A stretch of 44,916 nucleotides of DNA from positions 161,791-206,706 of the forward strand of contig BFEA01000533.1 of assembly GCA_003427395.1 (NCBI GenBank). Reading direction: 5' to 3'. This DNA comes from Chara braunii. Lineage: Eukaryota; Streptophyta; Charophyceae; Charales; Characeae. Shown one piece after another: positions 20,856 through 32,296 of the stretch. How positions within the stretch are numbered: position 1 is the first letter of the stretch; each line of letters begins with the position of its first letter. The position numbers and the translations under genes are program-made. A model generated the notes under the pieces. The model searched no databases. It was not told the DNA's origin and was given only the letters and a program-made list of their open reading frames with translations.

Positions 20856-21979
20856 GCAGCCAGTACCCGAATGTCCAATGCGTGTGGGCAGGCCCTTCCC
20901 TATATCGAAGTGGCCTGCTGCTGCGTGCGGTGATGCGGTACTGGGCCCCGGCCCAGAAGCTTCCGGTAGGCCCCACGAGGCTGAGCCTCAGTCCGAAGGA
21001 AACAGGCCCACCAGACCTGTGGTGGTTACCAGCGCCCAACTGCCCTCAGCCTTTGTTCGGTCCATGTTGTGTATCCGGCCCAAGGCCTGCCTCAGTTACA
21101 TACAATGAAAGGCAGCCTGGGCCTGGGCGCTTCCAACCAACTGGCGCTGCGCAACTGCCTGAATTTCCGCAGTTGCGAAGTAGTCCAAAATAGGCCTGGT
21201 CTGGCCTGCCTTCACTTAGGGCGGCCGACCTGGCTGATAACAGGGCCCAGTGGGGCTTATTGAGGCCTTGTGCCTCGCATAACCCTGAGTGCCGATGAGC
21301 AACTCTGATGAAGAAAGCTGCAGCTATGGCTGCAGCGCCACTGTAGATGCCACACACGATCTCAGAGGAAGATGCGGAGACAGTGGTCCACCCACGAACA
21401 CCATGTAGAGCCTCAGAATAGCCCAGCCGCTCGCAAGCACCCACAGGGGTGGATGCTCAGAGGACACCCCAGCTATGGCAAGCTCCAGAAGGCTGGCTTT
21501 GGCTGCCGTCCACGACGAAGGTCTCAGGATGCCGCCTGTAGGCAATCATCTCTCCAGTACTTGCTTGGCTCAGAACACTGTGACGCGAAAAAAAATCAAA
21601 CTGCAAAAAGTCTTCACAGTAATGACGATCTTCTATTAATAGACTAGCCTAGACCTAGACACGGACTGGACCGACCGGTACCGTTTCAGTTCGGCCTCTA
21701 GGGCCTCTACCTACCCTGTTATAGGCGCTCATGCTACGGGCCTAGGCCATAGGGCCTCCCATCCTAGTGATAGCCCGGGCCTGCTATTCGCAGTGCGGTC
21801 TAAGGGAACTGCGGGCCTGTAATTTTCCAGAAATTGCAGATATGTCCCTCACGAATTTCCCTCAGCACTGAAGTCTCGGTTAGTCCCTGACACAAACAAA
21901 ATTACGAATCTAACCCTACCGCTGTTACTTGACAGCCTTGCAGTCAGATCTCGGCAGTCAAAATCAGCAAGTCATTGCA

Positions 21980-22357
21980 CCCGCGCCGCTTTGTTTTTTT
22001 TCTTTTGGCGCACAGGGAGTTTCCAGGCTTGGCAAGGGAAGGGGCAAAAGTACTAGTAGTGGTTTAACTGCAGCAGCTGCAGATTTGGTTGTGTTCTGCT
22101 CGGTTGGTGTTATTAGAATGGCATCCCACATACTTGGCCCCCAGCCTAGTGCAGTGCGCATTATATTACACACGGGATATTAGGGGATTGCCAGGGGGCA
22201 GACTACCCTTTCACTCACCTATCAGGGGAATAGGGCATTCTCGTGAAGGCATCGTCAATGACAGCAGTCGGCATCCTTGTCGTTACAAATGTGGTTTTGA
22301 GGGCAGCTGTAAGGTCACCTGTAGTTATCGGCGTGTGGGACTGAACTTCGCACTAGT
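21980..22357. other. Spacer between two LTR elements
   Basis: Right flank of the gypsy element. No gene or clear repeat seen. Confidence 0.5.
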
Positions 22358-24264
22358 GTTATGATCCTGGCGAATTTCGAAGTACACATTCATCAGATAG
22401 TTCGACGCCGTCCAATTGCAGAAAGAAATGAATGAACTTGAGAGGAGAGAGAGGGTAAGAAGAAGAAGAAGAAAGAAAGAAGAAGAACATGTACACCAGC
22501 ATAGACAAATGACAAAGCTCTTCTTCTTCGCCCAAACACTCTCCTGCTCCTTTACTTCTCCTCTCTTATTCACACAAGAAATAGTAGTACAATGCTGAAT
22601 GGCTGATCCAGAATCAATGTCGGAGCTCCTCTTCTACTGCAGGTATCACTTGAGGTCCATCATAGCCATGGCCGCGTCCCTCACTCTTCACTCTCATAGG
22701 CCGAGGCTATGGCAGACTACCGGCCTTGTCCTGATGCCCAAAGGACAACCCAAAGCAGCTATGGCTGCTCTAGCTCAGGCTGCCATGCCTGACTCTGCCT
22801 CAAAGCTTCTTGGTGTAGCTCTACCCCAGCTGGGTTCTTCCTGCTGCAGCGCCCACCAGGGTGATGAAGATGGCTCCACCATAGCCAGGTAAGTACCTCT
22901 GGCGCTTCCCCCTTCCTCCTGGCCTTCTTCCTCCTTCGTGTCCTTGCTCCTTCCCCAGCAGCACTGCTCTTGCTAGCGCTGCTCCAGCCAGCGCTCCAAC
23001 CAGTGTGTCGCCAAACTTGCACACCGACAATGAGGCTGGGCTCTTCGCCCGGCCTGGAGATATAGCGGCCTGCTTGCCTCTTGGGTGGTGACTTCCAGGC
23101 CGCTCGGCCTTCCCAGCAACCGGTACCTCCTCCCTTTCGGAGGGAATCATCATTGCGGACTCTGATATTGCCCGTACATGCCCTAGACTGAGACTGGTTG
23201 GACTGGTACCCGCCTAGACCTAGCCTACAACTACTGGGCCTCCCAAAATGCCACTTTTGTCTTCTTCTGCTCGGCCTCCAGTACCCGCACATCTACCTCT
23301 TCAGGGTGCGGTACCGGCCTACCTGCTACTTGAGTGTTTTCCCCGCTGCAATCCGATCATCAAGAGTCTCAGCATCTGCGCTCATCAGCACTTGTCTCCA
23401 ACACCAAGTTCAACACTCTCCAGGTATGTATCCACCATAGCTCACTCTCTCTCTCTCACTTGATGATTCTGGTCTTCACTCTTCACAATCTTCCTCTTCT
23501 CTCACATGCGCCCTCCCTACTTACTAACACACACATGAGGATCAACTCTGAATACCACCCACTGCTCAACCTCTACTAACTACCGCTATATTGTCTCCTA
23601 GTGCTGGCGCAGCTATGGCCGCCTTCTTCTCTGCCAGCATCTACTTCCTCTCTCTCATCTTGCTCAGCGCTGCTCTCTGGCGTAGCGCAGCTCCCACACT
23701 AGTGCACAACTGCACAAGCACTTCCACATTCTCGTGCGAATGAGCATCTGCCTGAATGGTAGGCTGGCCAGTCCTTTTGTAGTCTTGGATGCACTTCAAC
23801 TCGTGCCAGCCTCTGTTTCCTGGGCCTGACTGGTTCCGGTACCACATCCTCACGGCCTGTCTGCTTCTGAATGTCAAGGCTGGGAACCTTCTCGAATTTC
23901 CATGGGTCTGCTGCTGCTGGGGCCTTTGGGTCATGACTTTTCATTTGAGAACATGACTTTTGACTGTGGGAAGTGACTCCGGCCTGTGGGTCACGACTTT
24001 TGCCTGTGATACTGCCTTTGCTCGTGGGATGTGATATGATTTTTCATTAGGAATCGTGACTCCTGTCTTTGAGACATGACTCCTACTTGTGAATTTACCT
24101 TTTCACTCGTGGAATGTGACTGTTTGCTGGGTGCCTGTTGGACCAAACTGCTGAGGTACCCGATTGTGACTTTTCTGAGTTTGACAGACTCGGCCTTTGT
24201 TGTCCTGGGCATCTGACCCTGAGATCCGAATTTGGGTCTGAATCGTGGAAGGCCTTTCACCAGT
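22358..24264. mobile_element. Probable LTR and 3' part of a second gypsy element
   Basis: Opens TGTTATGATCCTGG, close to the start of the first LTR (TGTTATGAACTTGG), and shares its wording (GGCTATGGC, CAGGTAAGTACC). It lies next to an integrase fragment on the minus strand, as a 3' LTR would. I cannot place its right end. 23930-24240 has GTGACTTTTG-type words repeated irregularly. Confidence 0.45.
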
Positions 24265-24665
24265 CAATCTGATTGGGCCTGATCGGGTGGCGCAGCACCT
24301 GCTGAATAGTGTGGCTCATGCAGTCGGACTGTCCGTCTGTTTGGGGGTGATTAGAAGAACTCATCTTGAAGTGGGAATCCCTGTCCGTTCTGTACTGGCA
24401 AACTCCATCAGGTTGCCCCACATCTGACTAGTGAAGTGGGAATCCCTGTCCCTGATGATCTCCTCTGGTAGGGAACCTGAATTCTGAACACCAATGTTCC
24501 CAGAATAACTCAGCCACTTCCTTTGCTGAAGAATGCTGTTTCTGCATAAGTATTAGCCTGATAAACTAGGAAAACTGATTGACAATGATGAAGAGCATTT
24601 CGTTTTTATCCTTTGACACCAGCAGCCCATACATGAAGTCCATGGACATGGAGTGCCCACACAAA
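24265..24665 (-). pseudogene. Integrase core fragment of a second gypsy element
   Basis: The minus strand reads SMDFMYGLLVSKDKNEMLFI, VNQFS, SAKEVAELFWEHW, then IIRDRDSHFTSQMWG and, after a frame change, TPKQTDS. These are the M-D-F, D-R-D-x-x-F-T-S and P-Q-T-D-G-Q blocks of the integrase core. A direct repeat of GAAGTGGGAATCCCTGTCC (24370 and 24436) and stops break it. It is too different from 13134-14042 to be the same element. Confidence 0.8.
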
Positions 24666-26363
24666 AAGTAGAGTAGATTAATTGGATTCATTGCAATGAA
24701 TGGAATTAAAGTTTCATACCACCAGTGGAAAACGATGGCAAATTTCTTTAGCTGTCCAGGATTCTAGGGTATGCCAGCGGTTGCTTCATGTATGGGCATG
24801 CTGTGTGTACAGTTTATGAAATTGAAGCTCTGTAGCCAAAGTGTAAAGGTGCTCGGTTAAAAAAGCCTGAAAAAGCACGAAAAATGGCATTTTGGACACG
24901 ACTGCAGTTAAAAAAGGCGAAAAGAAACATGAAACAGCAGTACGCACACCACTGCCCTTCGCCTGCAAGAAACCTGACGCGGCTTTCCAAAAGTCATGCC
25001 GTGCTTGAAGCGCCTTTTCAAACTGGTTGTGTTTGTTTTGCCAATTCGTAACTCAATCACGACTGAAACATACGTACCTCTAGATTATATGTATTATCTA
25101 TTAGACATAGTCTTATGAATCGATTTATGATGCATGGAGCTGGCCAGGTCACCCAGGTGGTGGGCATACTCGGGGGCCTTTGTGAAAAAGGAGGAGCAAA
25201 TGTGCCTCTTCTCTCAATAAAAAGAAACACCATGGTCACTGTCCAATCCAGTTGCATCTCTGTCAAACCAGTCAGGATATGCCAGTAATTTGCACAACTT
25301 TGCAGAAATATGCAGCAAGGTATGCGGATCTGTCACCTTTGCGTCTGATGGCCACTGAGGATTGCGCGACTATAGAAGGGGATTGCAGTTCATTCCAGTA
25401 GTGTCCTGGAAGCAACATGCTCGGAACAAAGTAAAAATTGCAGCTGCTGCAGGTTGGATGGTAGTATGGGCAGTGGGCGACCTTCCGCCACCCTCCATGA
25501 TGGGGCTGTTACTGCCAAGAGCCAAGGCGAAATACCAAATCTGAATGCAAATTTCAATCAAACAGGTTTGAGGGCAAATTGTGATTTAACTACCGGTAGC
25601 AGTCATCTAGCATATGATGTCGCAATGCCAAATGCACATAGAGGCTTCCTAATGGTCTTGTACTGCGTATATTTGAGTCTCTGGGCTCCAGAATCGTTCG
25701 ATGTGGAGGCTGCCAGGCTGCTTGAGTCTTTCATTATTCTTTCACTGTCGACAGAAGCTGTTCACTGTTAGACTAAGCTGTGCTAAACCTACTTGAGCTG
25801 TTATTCTTGCTGGATATGGAGGAAAAGCCACCGTCGCTCCCATGTGCTTGGTCGTCGTATTCATTTATTTGCCTGCCTCTCTCTGTGTTAACCTTGCTTG
25901 ACTTTTGAATGAGAGTTCAGGAGTTTAAACCGAGGTGTGGAGGTCACTTGTGACACATAAAAGCCGCCCCTCTGCAGTGCACTTGGGACCCATGGAAAAA
26001 AAGTAGAGTAGAAACGTTTCTAGTCGGCTGAATTTGGGCGCTCCTGTAGTGAGCTGTACATTTCCGAAAATCGTGGCTTGTTAACGGGCACTACTTTAGG
26101 AAGCACTGGTGCTTTCATGCTCACCTCTGATAGGTGGGGGACGGTTCAACTTGCTTCTGCTTTGATCCTCTCCGTTTGAGCTTTCATCTTGCAATGGTTT
26201 GTGCTGGGATGAGTTGATTTTGGTTTACACCATCTATCCACGTGTATGTGTGGATTCTGTGGGTGAGAATTGATCATCTCTTGGTCTGTTGGGTGGGCTG
26301 CTTGTTTAGGAAAACTCAAAACTGTTTTTTTTTTTTTTTTTTTTAATGCTGGGGTTATTGCAG
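24666..26363. other. Intron 5, last part
   Basis: No protein or repeat recognised in 1.7 kb. A T20 run (about 26325-26344) precedes the exon-6 acceptor and can serve as the polypyrimidine tract. Confidence 0.55.
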
Positions 26364-27350
26364 GAGGAACGCTTCATCATTCGCTGGGATCTTCACCGCT
26401 GGATTCAAGAAGTGGAAGGCCGAGTGGATGGAATGCTTGACCGGCGAACTGTCCTTCGCCTCTTGGCACGCATGCAGAGCGAAGGGAAGCTTAGAACCAT
26501 TGTTGTCGGGATGCCTGGCGTGACGAATGGTGGGAGAATGAGGATGACAGCAGTAGTTGTTGACGCTGAAATTGAGGTCAGTGACAGCCTCTTAGCAGAG
26601 ATGCATGCACGCATTCGACAACTCGAGCTTGGTAACAGAGCTGGATGTGGAAAGAAGAATGCTGCAGCAGTTGCTGCTGCTGCAAAGGAGGCATATGGGG
26701 GTCCTCTCCCAGTTCTTACTGGTGTGACAAGGATGTCTGGCCCACGGCTCGTTGAAAAGCCAAAAGAGACCTTACATACAGGAGATGAGAATCTAGACAT
26801 GTATACAACTATGCAGAGGAATGGATATGTCCCCGCGAAGATGATCCGCGTGCGCATGCTCCACACCTTCCTCTGGGAGTATGTGAGAGAAAAGAAAGGA
26901 CACAAGGGAAGGAAAGCAGGTCCGAATGGGACGAGTTCTGGAGAGAAAGTGAGTGCTGCTATAAATGTCATGAACCCGGCGGTTTGCGGAGTAGGGGAAG
27001 GCACTCCTCCAGACGACACCTATGGTTTGGGAAGTGATTGGGCCCGCTGGTCCCGTCGTGGACTTGGGGCCATGATCCAGAGCAGCTATTGGTTCGATCC
27101 CCCTGGGAAAAAGGAGTTAAGCCCAGATGATGACGAGTGGGGATTCTGTATGAAAGATGTGTTGATGGCAATGCCTCTTGAACTGTTTCTTCAAGTTATA
27201 GGAAATGCGGAAAAAATTGATAGGTTGCTGGAGAAATGTAAAAAGCGGGTGCTTTTGGGAGATCTCAGCTGGCAGGAGAGGGAACAGCTCCTGGTAACAA
27301 ACGCAAGAAATCGTATCTCTCAGCTTCTTAACGTTATGACCCGGCTTAAG
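26364..27350 (+). CDS. GTF3C1: TFIIIC subunit 1, exon 6
   Basis: 329 codons, phase 0, after a T-rich tract and the acceptor TTATTGCAG, before GTGAGT. It opens with EERFIIRWDLHRWIQEVEG, then a DRRTVLRLLARMQSEGKL helix-turn segment and a KMIRVRMLHTFLWEY block. It ends with MPLELFLQVIGNAEKID, KCKKRVLLGDLS and ARNRISQLLNVMTRLK, all clear landmarks of the plant protein. A charged linker with an Ala run (AAAVAAAAKEA) sits in the first third. The 14.3-kb intron before it carries two retrotransposons, yet the reading frame resumes exactly, so the intron is presumably spliced correctly. Confidence 0.9.
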
Positions 27351-27711
27351 GTGAGTGTCTGTGCACTACTGCATGCTACTTGTTGAATCTTGTGATCCAG
27401 AGGCATTGTGTTTTCAGATTTCTACTGCCTATGACATGAGAGGCTTGCTTTGCAGTCCTATTTCCTTGCCCTTGTGTTTTCTTTGTTCGTGGCCCACCTC
27501 TTGAGGTTCTTGGTAGCCCCCATGCCTGACTGTAGGAGGGAACTTATGCATGTCGCAATACACATGAGAAGAGGCAGTAAAGTTAAAAGGAAGCCAATTT
27601 GTCTGCAAAATTTAAGGGAGAAGTGCTTGGCCTCGAACCTTCCCAAAGTACAAGATCCTAGTGCATCCAAATTCACACGTTGCAGCATTCTTATGTTGGT
27701 GGAAGAGGCCT
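27351..27711. other. Intron 6, first part
   Basis: Begins GTGAGT. No feature recognised. It could include decayed RT sequence continuing from 27712. Confidence 0.4.
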
Positions 27712-28170
27712 AGCTATATGTTTTAAGCGATTGACATCCTCCAGACTCTTACTGAAAACAAGTATGTCGTCAAGATAGACTACTGCAGACTTGTCTAAGT
27801 GGTCTAAAATACTCATGGCATGCTGGGGCGTACCTGGTGTATTACACAGTTTGAAAGACATCACCAATAACTCACATAGTTTGTGTCTGATCGGAATGCT
27901 GTTTTGTGTTGGTCGTCAGGCGTTTTATCTGATGCTACGTGGACTTCAGATGTATCTTGTTGAAGTACTTACAGCCCTGCAGGCTATCTATGAGGTCATC
28001 TTCTGCGGTAGGGGCTCTGCTTTTGTTTGGCCCGAATGGACATCCTCAACTCGCCTTCCGTCGTGGGTATGAGCTATAGTGGTGCTCTGTAAGGAGAGGT
28101 ACTAGGCGTAATCCATCTCTCTTCTTTGTAAGCTCTTTGAGTTGCATATGGAACTTAAATTTTCATGAGA
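27712..28170 (-). pseudogene. Reverse transcriptase fragment of a third gypsy element
   Basis: The minus strand reads QLKELTKKR, ITPSTSPYRAPL, GELRMSI, AEDDLIDSLQGCKYFNKIHLKS, then HKTAFRSDT, LVMSFKLCNTPGTPQHAM and SAVVYLDDILVFSKSLEDV. The Y-L-D-D catalytic motif is intact, but stops (for example a TAG in the KS-x-HQI block) and frame changes break the gene. Differs from the RT at 14674-15877, so it is a separate family or an older copy. Confidence 0.85.
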
Positions 28171-28760
28171 CAACCTACAGACACTATCCTGCAGAACCTT
28201 ACTCTCTGGAACTGTTTCTATAGCATGTTGGGTCTCCCTATTTCCAACTCCTCCGGCTCACTCTAAAACGTTGTCCAACTCTCTGACGACCTCCTCTACC
28301 TCGTTAAGGATTCCTACTGGATCCTGCCTTTTTAAGTTGCCGTCTTTCTTATGCTGTTTCTGCTAGTTGGTAGAAGAACAGCAGACAGTCAAGCTGTTTC
28401 AACTTGTAAGGTTGATGATACCTTTTGCACTTGAGTCATTTGCCTCAAGCAATAATTTGTCTAAGTCTTTTAATCCCAAGTTATAAGAGGGTCAAGGAAC
28501 TTGTAAGGTAGTCGATACGGGGGTCCACTAATCCTGTGTCTGATAGTCTTTTAATCCCAAGTTAAAACTGGCATAGGGCCTTCTACGTAGTCCATGCTAC
28601 ACAGAATCATATCGGAACTTCGAAACGCAAGTCATCCATCATTAACTGCTAAGAGAATGATGTTGTGTGTCTCACTTTCTCTCCCTCACATGAGAAAGTG
28701 TAGATAACATCGCTTATTGTCTGAGTAATGGTACCATCCAAGTTATTAGCCAGTCCCTAC
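28171..28760. other. Decayed gypsy interior, not assignable
   Basis: Between the RT and protease fragments of the third element. The words TTTTAATCCCAAGTTA recur near 28470 and 28550, indicating a small internal duplication. No readable protein. Confidence 0.4.
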
Positions 28761-28860
28761 AGGCAACTGGCACCTTCAACTCCTGCATCTTCATCCCCAG
28801 ATGCACCTTATCTGCATATTCCCTAGTCATCTGACTCCCGCTAGAATCTCTGTCAGGGCT
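28761..28860 (-). pseudogene. Possible protease fragment of the third gypsy element
   Basis: The minus strand reads DSSGSQMTREYADKVHLGMK, resembling the D-S-G-A-S...YA-x-K-x-x-LG protease pattern, with one extra residue in the active-site loop. Confidence 0.45.
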
Positions 28861-28869
28861 CCGGCCGTT

Positions 28870-29760
28870 ACGTTGTTTATTTCCACTGCTAATAGATCAA
28901 CTCACTTTTTTTAAGTTTTTTTTCCTTTCTTCTTTGTCCAGGAGCACATAAGATTTTTCAGTTCTTCCTCGAGCCCATTGATGGATGCAGTCTCACCAGG
29001 AGACTGTGACTGGGGGACACACTTCAGGTCAGCAGCCACCCCCACAGTGATCTGAGAGGAGGAGGGAGTCTTAGTGCTATGAGTCCTATCGGCTGGCTAA
29101 CTTTCGGCCGCGTCAGATTTCATATAAAGGGCTGCACCTTCTGCTAACGCTTCTCTTTTGGGGTGGGAATGAAGAATCTATTCATGTGGCACACCTCCCC
29201 ACACTTCAGACACACTCTCTTACCATCCTATCACTCAGAGGTCTGATTGAAGTGCCCCACCTCCCTCCACTTTGGACACTCTCTCTCATCATCGTATCAC
29301 TCCAGAGATCTGAATTAAGTCACTCCAGAGATCTGAATTAAGTCCCAAAGACTCCCACAGTTTCTTCACGAGAGTAGGGGAAGCTGGTTTTCCCTGTGAT
29401 AGTGTTCCTTGACGGTGTTCTGACGACCCCCATGTTGCCCCCATTCCCTCGTTTTTGACTGCAGCAACTGGTCTTCCCTCATGACTACCCTTCTCAAGCC
29501 TGCATAGCTTCTAACTTAGCGATGTTACACCTGCCTGGAGTAGCAAAATATGCAGCTGCCCTATGCACAGACAGCGCGTAGAGCCTGCCGATGCTCATGC
29601 TCAGATCTTGGACAGCCCTGCGGCCCTTTCGCGCCGTGCACTTGTCCGCCCACTGCTGCTTTTTTCATGATGGTTTGGTGAAGAGTTTTCTGAATCCGTT
29701 GGAATAGTTCCCCTTGCTATACCCATCTTTAGCAGCCCTAGAGTGTAGCCATGCATTGGA
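28870..29760 (-). pseudogene. Possible gag remnant with damaged zinc knuckle
   Basis: At about 29172-29214 the minus strand reads VCLKCGEVCHMNRFF, a C-x2-C-x4-H-x4-C zinc knuckle whose last Cys is Phe. The rest is T- and C-rich with a short direct duplication (CACTCCAGAGATCTGAATTAAGT, twice near 29300-29344). Confidence 0.45.
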
Positions 29761-30157
29761 TTTAGTTTCCGTCTACGTTGACAGCAATATAGAGTGATCC
29801 TCCTGCGGCGCCTTGGGAGGTTTGAAATACAAGTTCCCCTCGTCCAGTGCTCACCACCGAACTGGATGGGTGCTTATGCCAGTGTCTTCTTGTGCACATC
29901 CCTTTCTGTAGATTCAACAGCCAAAGGGTCTGGTGCAGCATTTGCTGCAGATCCAGGCGAGGGGTTTCAGCGGCAACTATGGCATTTGTGGAGAGAGTAG
30001 ATGTGGGATGAGTGGCAGAAGGGAAGTGTGTAGCTTGGGAAGCAGGCTTCACCATTAAATCAGTTATGTGCTTCTGCCTCTGTGCATCTTGCACCCACGC
30101 AACGACAGTGGCAGCTTGCAGATCTGCAATAACATTACAAAGGTACGCTGCGACCAG

Positions 30158-30480
30158 AAATGCATGCCTGCCGACCGCCGACCATTTTGCAGCCGACCAG
30201 TAGAGCCTACCAGTCGGCGGTCTGCCGACCAGTCAGAAAACAGCCATCCACTGATTTTTGTTCAAATCTGAGTTAGGGGCTGTACTGCGCTTGCTGAGTA
30301 CATCTCAAATTCGCTGAGAAACTTTTGGGGATGCGGGGAGGTAGGGGGGGGGTCGGGCGGGGTATAGGGGGGTTATATGGGGTATTGGGGGGGGGTAATG
30401 AGGGTGTTGGGGGGCGATTTGGAGGTGTTGAGGAGGTGTATAGGGGTATTGGGGGTGGCTGAGGTAGCCAGACGTGCCCC
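30158..30480. repeat. Truncated copy of the hAT-like miniature element
   Basis: Matches the interior of 36452-37044 (GCCGACCGCCGACCATTTTGC, then CAGCCATCCACTGATTTTT, GGGGCTGTACTGCGCTTGCTG) and, like it, runs into a G-rich tract. Neither end carries the terminal inverted repeat. Confidence 0.8.
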
Positions 30481-30629
30481 TCCCTTATAAAGATTTTAAG
30501 GGCAGAGACAAAAAAAATTAGGGGCCCGTATTCCTCATTGCTTGTAGCTTTTTTTCTGAAGGGCCCCCAGCAGAGAATCTGCAGGGCTCTTATATCTCAG
30601 CAGAGACACTCGACGAATTTCGGATGAGC

Positions 30630-31470
30630 AAGGATCGGGCCAGCAATATATCTTCTGGATCTGAATTCAGGTCTGTGTTCCAGTATCTCGCCACTCTCAA
30701 AACTCACACCCCACTCTCTATCCTACACCCAGTTAGTAGCGCTACATCAGAATGGCCTCCCAGAGGCCAGCGCCTACCACCCTGATGAAGAACAGGTCCT
30801 GCGATGACGTCTTCAGTGCCGATGGACAACTCTGACGAAGGAACAGGCAGCTATGGCTGCCACCACCCATGAGTAAACAGTGTAGAGCCTCGATATAGCC
30901 CGGCCAGACGCGGATACCCCCAGGGGTACATGCGCTGAGGATGCCCCAGCTATGGCAGACTCAGGCTGGGCCGGCTATGGCTGCTGTCAACGGCGAAGTC
31001 TCAGGATGCCGCCTGCAGACAGACACCGCCACCAACTTGCTTGGCTTCTCCAACGCTGCTTCGCGAGAAATGAAGTGCCAAAAGTCCTGAACCGATGGGC
31101 CTAACCTACCTATAGACTACGCTAGACCTAGACCGGACTGACTGACCGACCGGTACCGTTGCTGTTTCGGCCTCTCGGCCTCTACCGGACCCGGCTATAG
31201 GCTATAGGACACTCTATCAGCATAGGCCGCTTAGGGCCTGTCTGTCCTAGGGGTAGCCCGGGCCTGCTATACGCAGTTAGGGTAGCTGTAGGAATTCTGG
31301 TTAGTACTGGGCCTATATTTTCACAGATTTGCAGATACGACCCTCACGAATTTCCCTACAGGCAGGTCCCTCGGTTAGCCCTCAGCCAAACAAAATTACG
31401 AATCTAACCCTACTGGTTAGTGTACAGCCTCGCAGTCAATCTCGGCAGTAGAAATCAGCAAGTCATTGCA
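30630..31470 (-). repeat. LTR fragment related to the gypsy LTR
   Basis: Homologous in order to about 20010-21979 (CACCCAGTTAG-AGCG, CCTCCCAGAGGCC, GACCGGTACCGTT, AGCCCGGGCCTGCTAT, ACAAAATTACGAATCTAACC, GTCATTGCA), but shorter and about 85% alike by eye. It lacks the TGTTATGAAC start. It is probably the 5' LTR of the third, minus-strand element. Confidence 0.8.
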
Positions 31471-32296
31471 CAGCGGTGTTGGTGGGCTTATTAGGGGTTC
31501 TGGACCCAAAAAATAAATAAAAAAAATCCACCACACGTTAGCACTGCCCTGCTCTCCCCGGTTAGCGCTACGTTCACCGCTCCTCCCAGCTGCAGGGAGG
31601 CAGCCAGAACGTGTCCCTGGCTGCCCTGACCTACCAAAATCGTGGAGGGCAGAGTCCGGACTGCTCCGGATGGGCTGTGGCCTGGAAGAATCTGGACTGC
31701 ATGGGCCATTACCAATTTGTTGAGGTGCCAACCTCGCCTTTTTTCCCGCCTGGTCTGACCCAGTGTCGTTATCAACAACGTAGCCGGAGCGAGGCCATGG
31801 ATGGCCAAATATGGTCTAGCGGCCCTTCGTCAGCACAGGCGCCCCTGAGCCCCTCATTTTTCTTCTGCGCTTTCTGTACCCTCTGCCCATTTTCCCCTCG
31901 TTGGTACCCTTTGACAGCTCTCCCCTCATCCCTGTTGTTCCCTTTCCCACGTCCCCTGCCCTTTTTTTGTATCCCCTCATCTCCTCAGCATCTTCCTGTG
32001 CTGTGGGTGTTCCAAGCTCAGAATATACCAATCTCTTACTTGCCGCCACAAACATCCACATGCCTCTCACGGATCTTTGACAGACCTGAAGACTGTTTGC
32101 TTACAGTGAAACTCGTGTGGGAGTACTATGAGTTGTCGTTTATTAGAGTGGATGGTTTCACATCGCTTGAAGTTGAATGCATATCGAATGTAGATTCTTT
32201 GCAAGTTGGGTTGAATCCACTCATATTTGTGAAATTGAATATGGGTGAGAATATAGCAAAGTCTCAGGATGACTTTTGGTGGTGCTCTGCTTTCAG
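31471..32296. other. Intron 6, last part
   Basis: No exon. A long open frame here in another phase is chance, with a Pro/Ser/Phe-rich product. Ends in GCTTTCAG. Confidence 0.55.

Larger units (their letters stand above)
12331..21979 (-). mobile_element. Ty3/gypsy LTR retrotransposon, antisense, decayed
   Basis: About 9.6 kb inside intron 5 and antisense to the host gene. Reading from right to left on the minus strand, it has a 5' LTR (19754-21979), a primer-binding-like site, gag, zinc knuckle, protease, reverse transcriptase, RNase H, integrase, chromodomain-like tail and a 3' LTR (12331-12807). The pol order RT-RNase H-integrase is that of Ty3/gypsy. Several frameshifts and stop codons break it, so it is not autonomous now. 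LTR ends begin TG and end CA. No clear target duplication is seen: the flanking bases are GCCCA on the left and CCCGC on the right. One LTR contains an adapter chimera, and an unrelated segment (about 16960-18000) interrupts gag. Confidence 0.92.
19754..21979 (-). repeat. 5' LTR of the gypsy element, with chimeric duplication
   Basis: 2226 bp as assembled, including a 38-bp adapter and a 155-bp artefactual repeat, so the true length is nearer 2.03 kb. Plus-strand ends are TGTTATGAAC and GTCATTGCA. A related, shorter copy is at 30630-31470. Confidence 0.85.

Noticed and set aside
12326-21984. Target-site duplication of the gypsy element
   Set aside because: The 5 bases outside the LTRs (GCCCA and CCCGC) do not match, so none is claimed.
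22375-22400. CTGATGA and GAAA on the minus strand
   Set aside because: The bases between them cannot form stem II (A against C at the closing pair) and stem III has mismatches.
23370-23390. CTGATGAG on the minus strand
   Set aside because: No GAAA or stem II follows.
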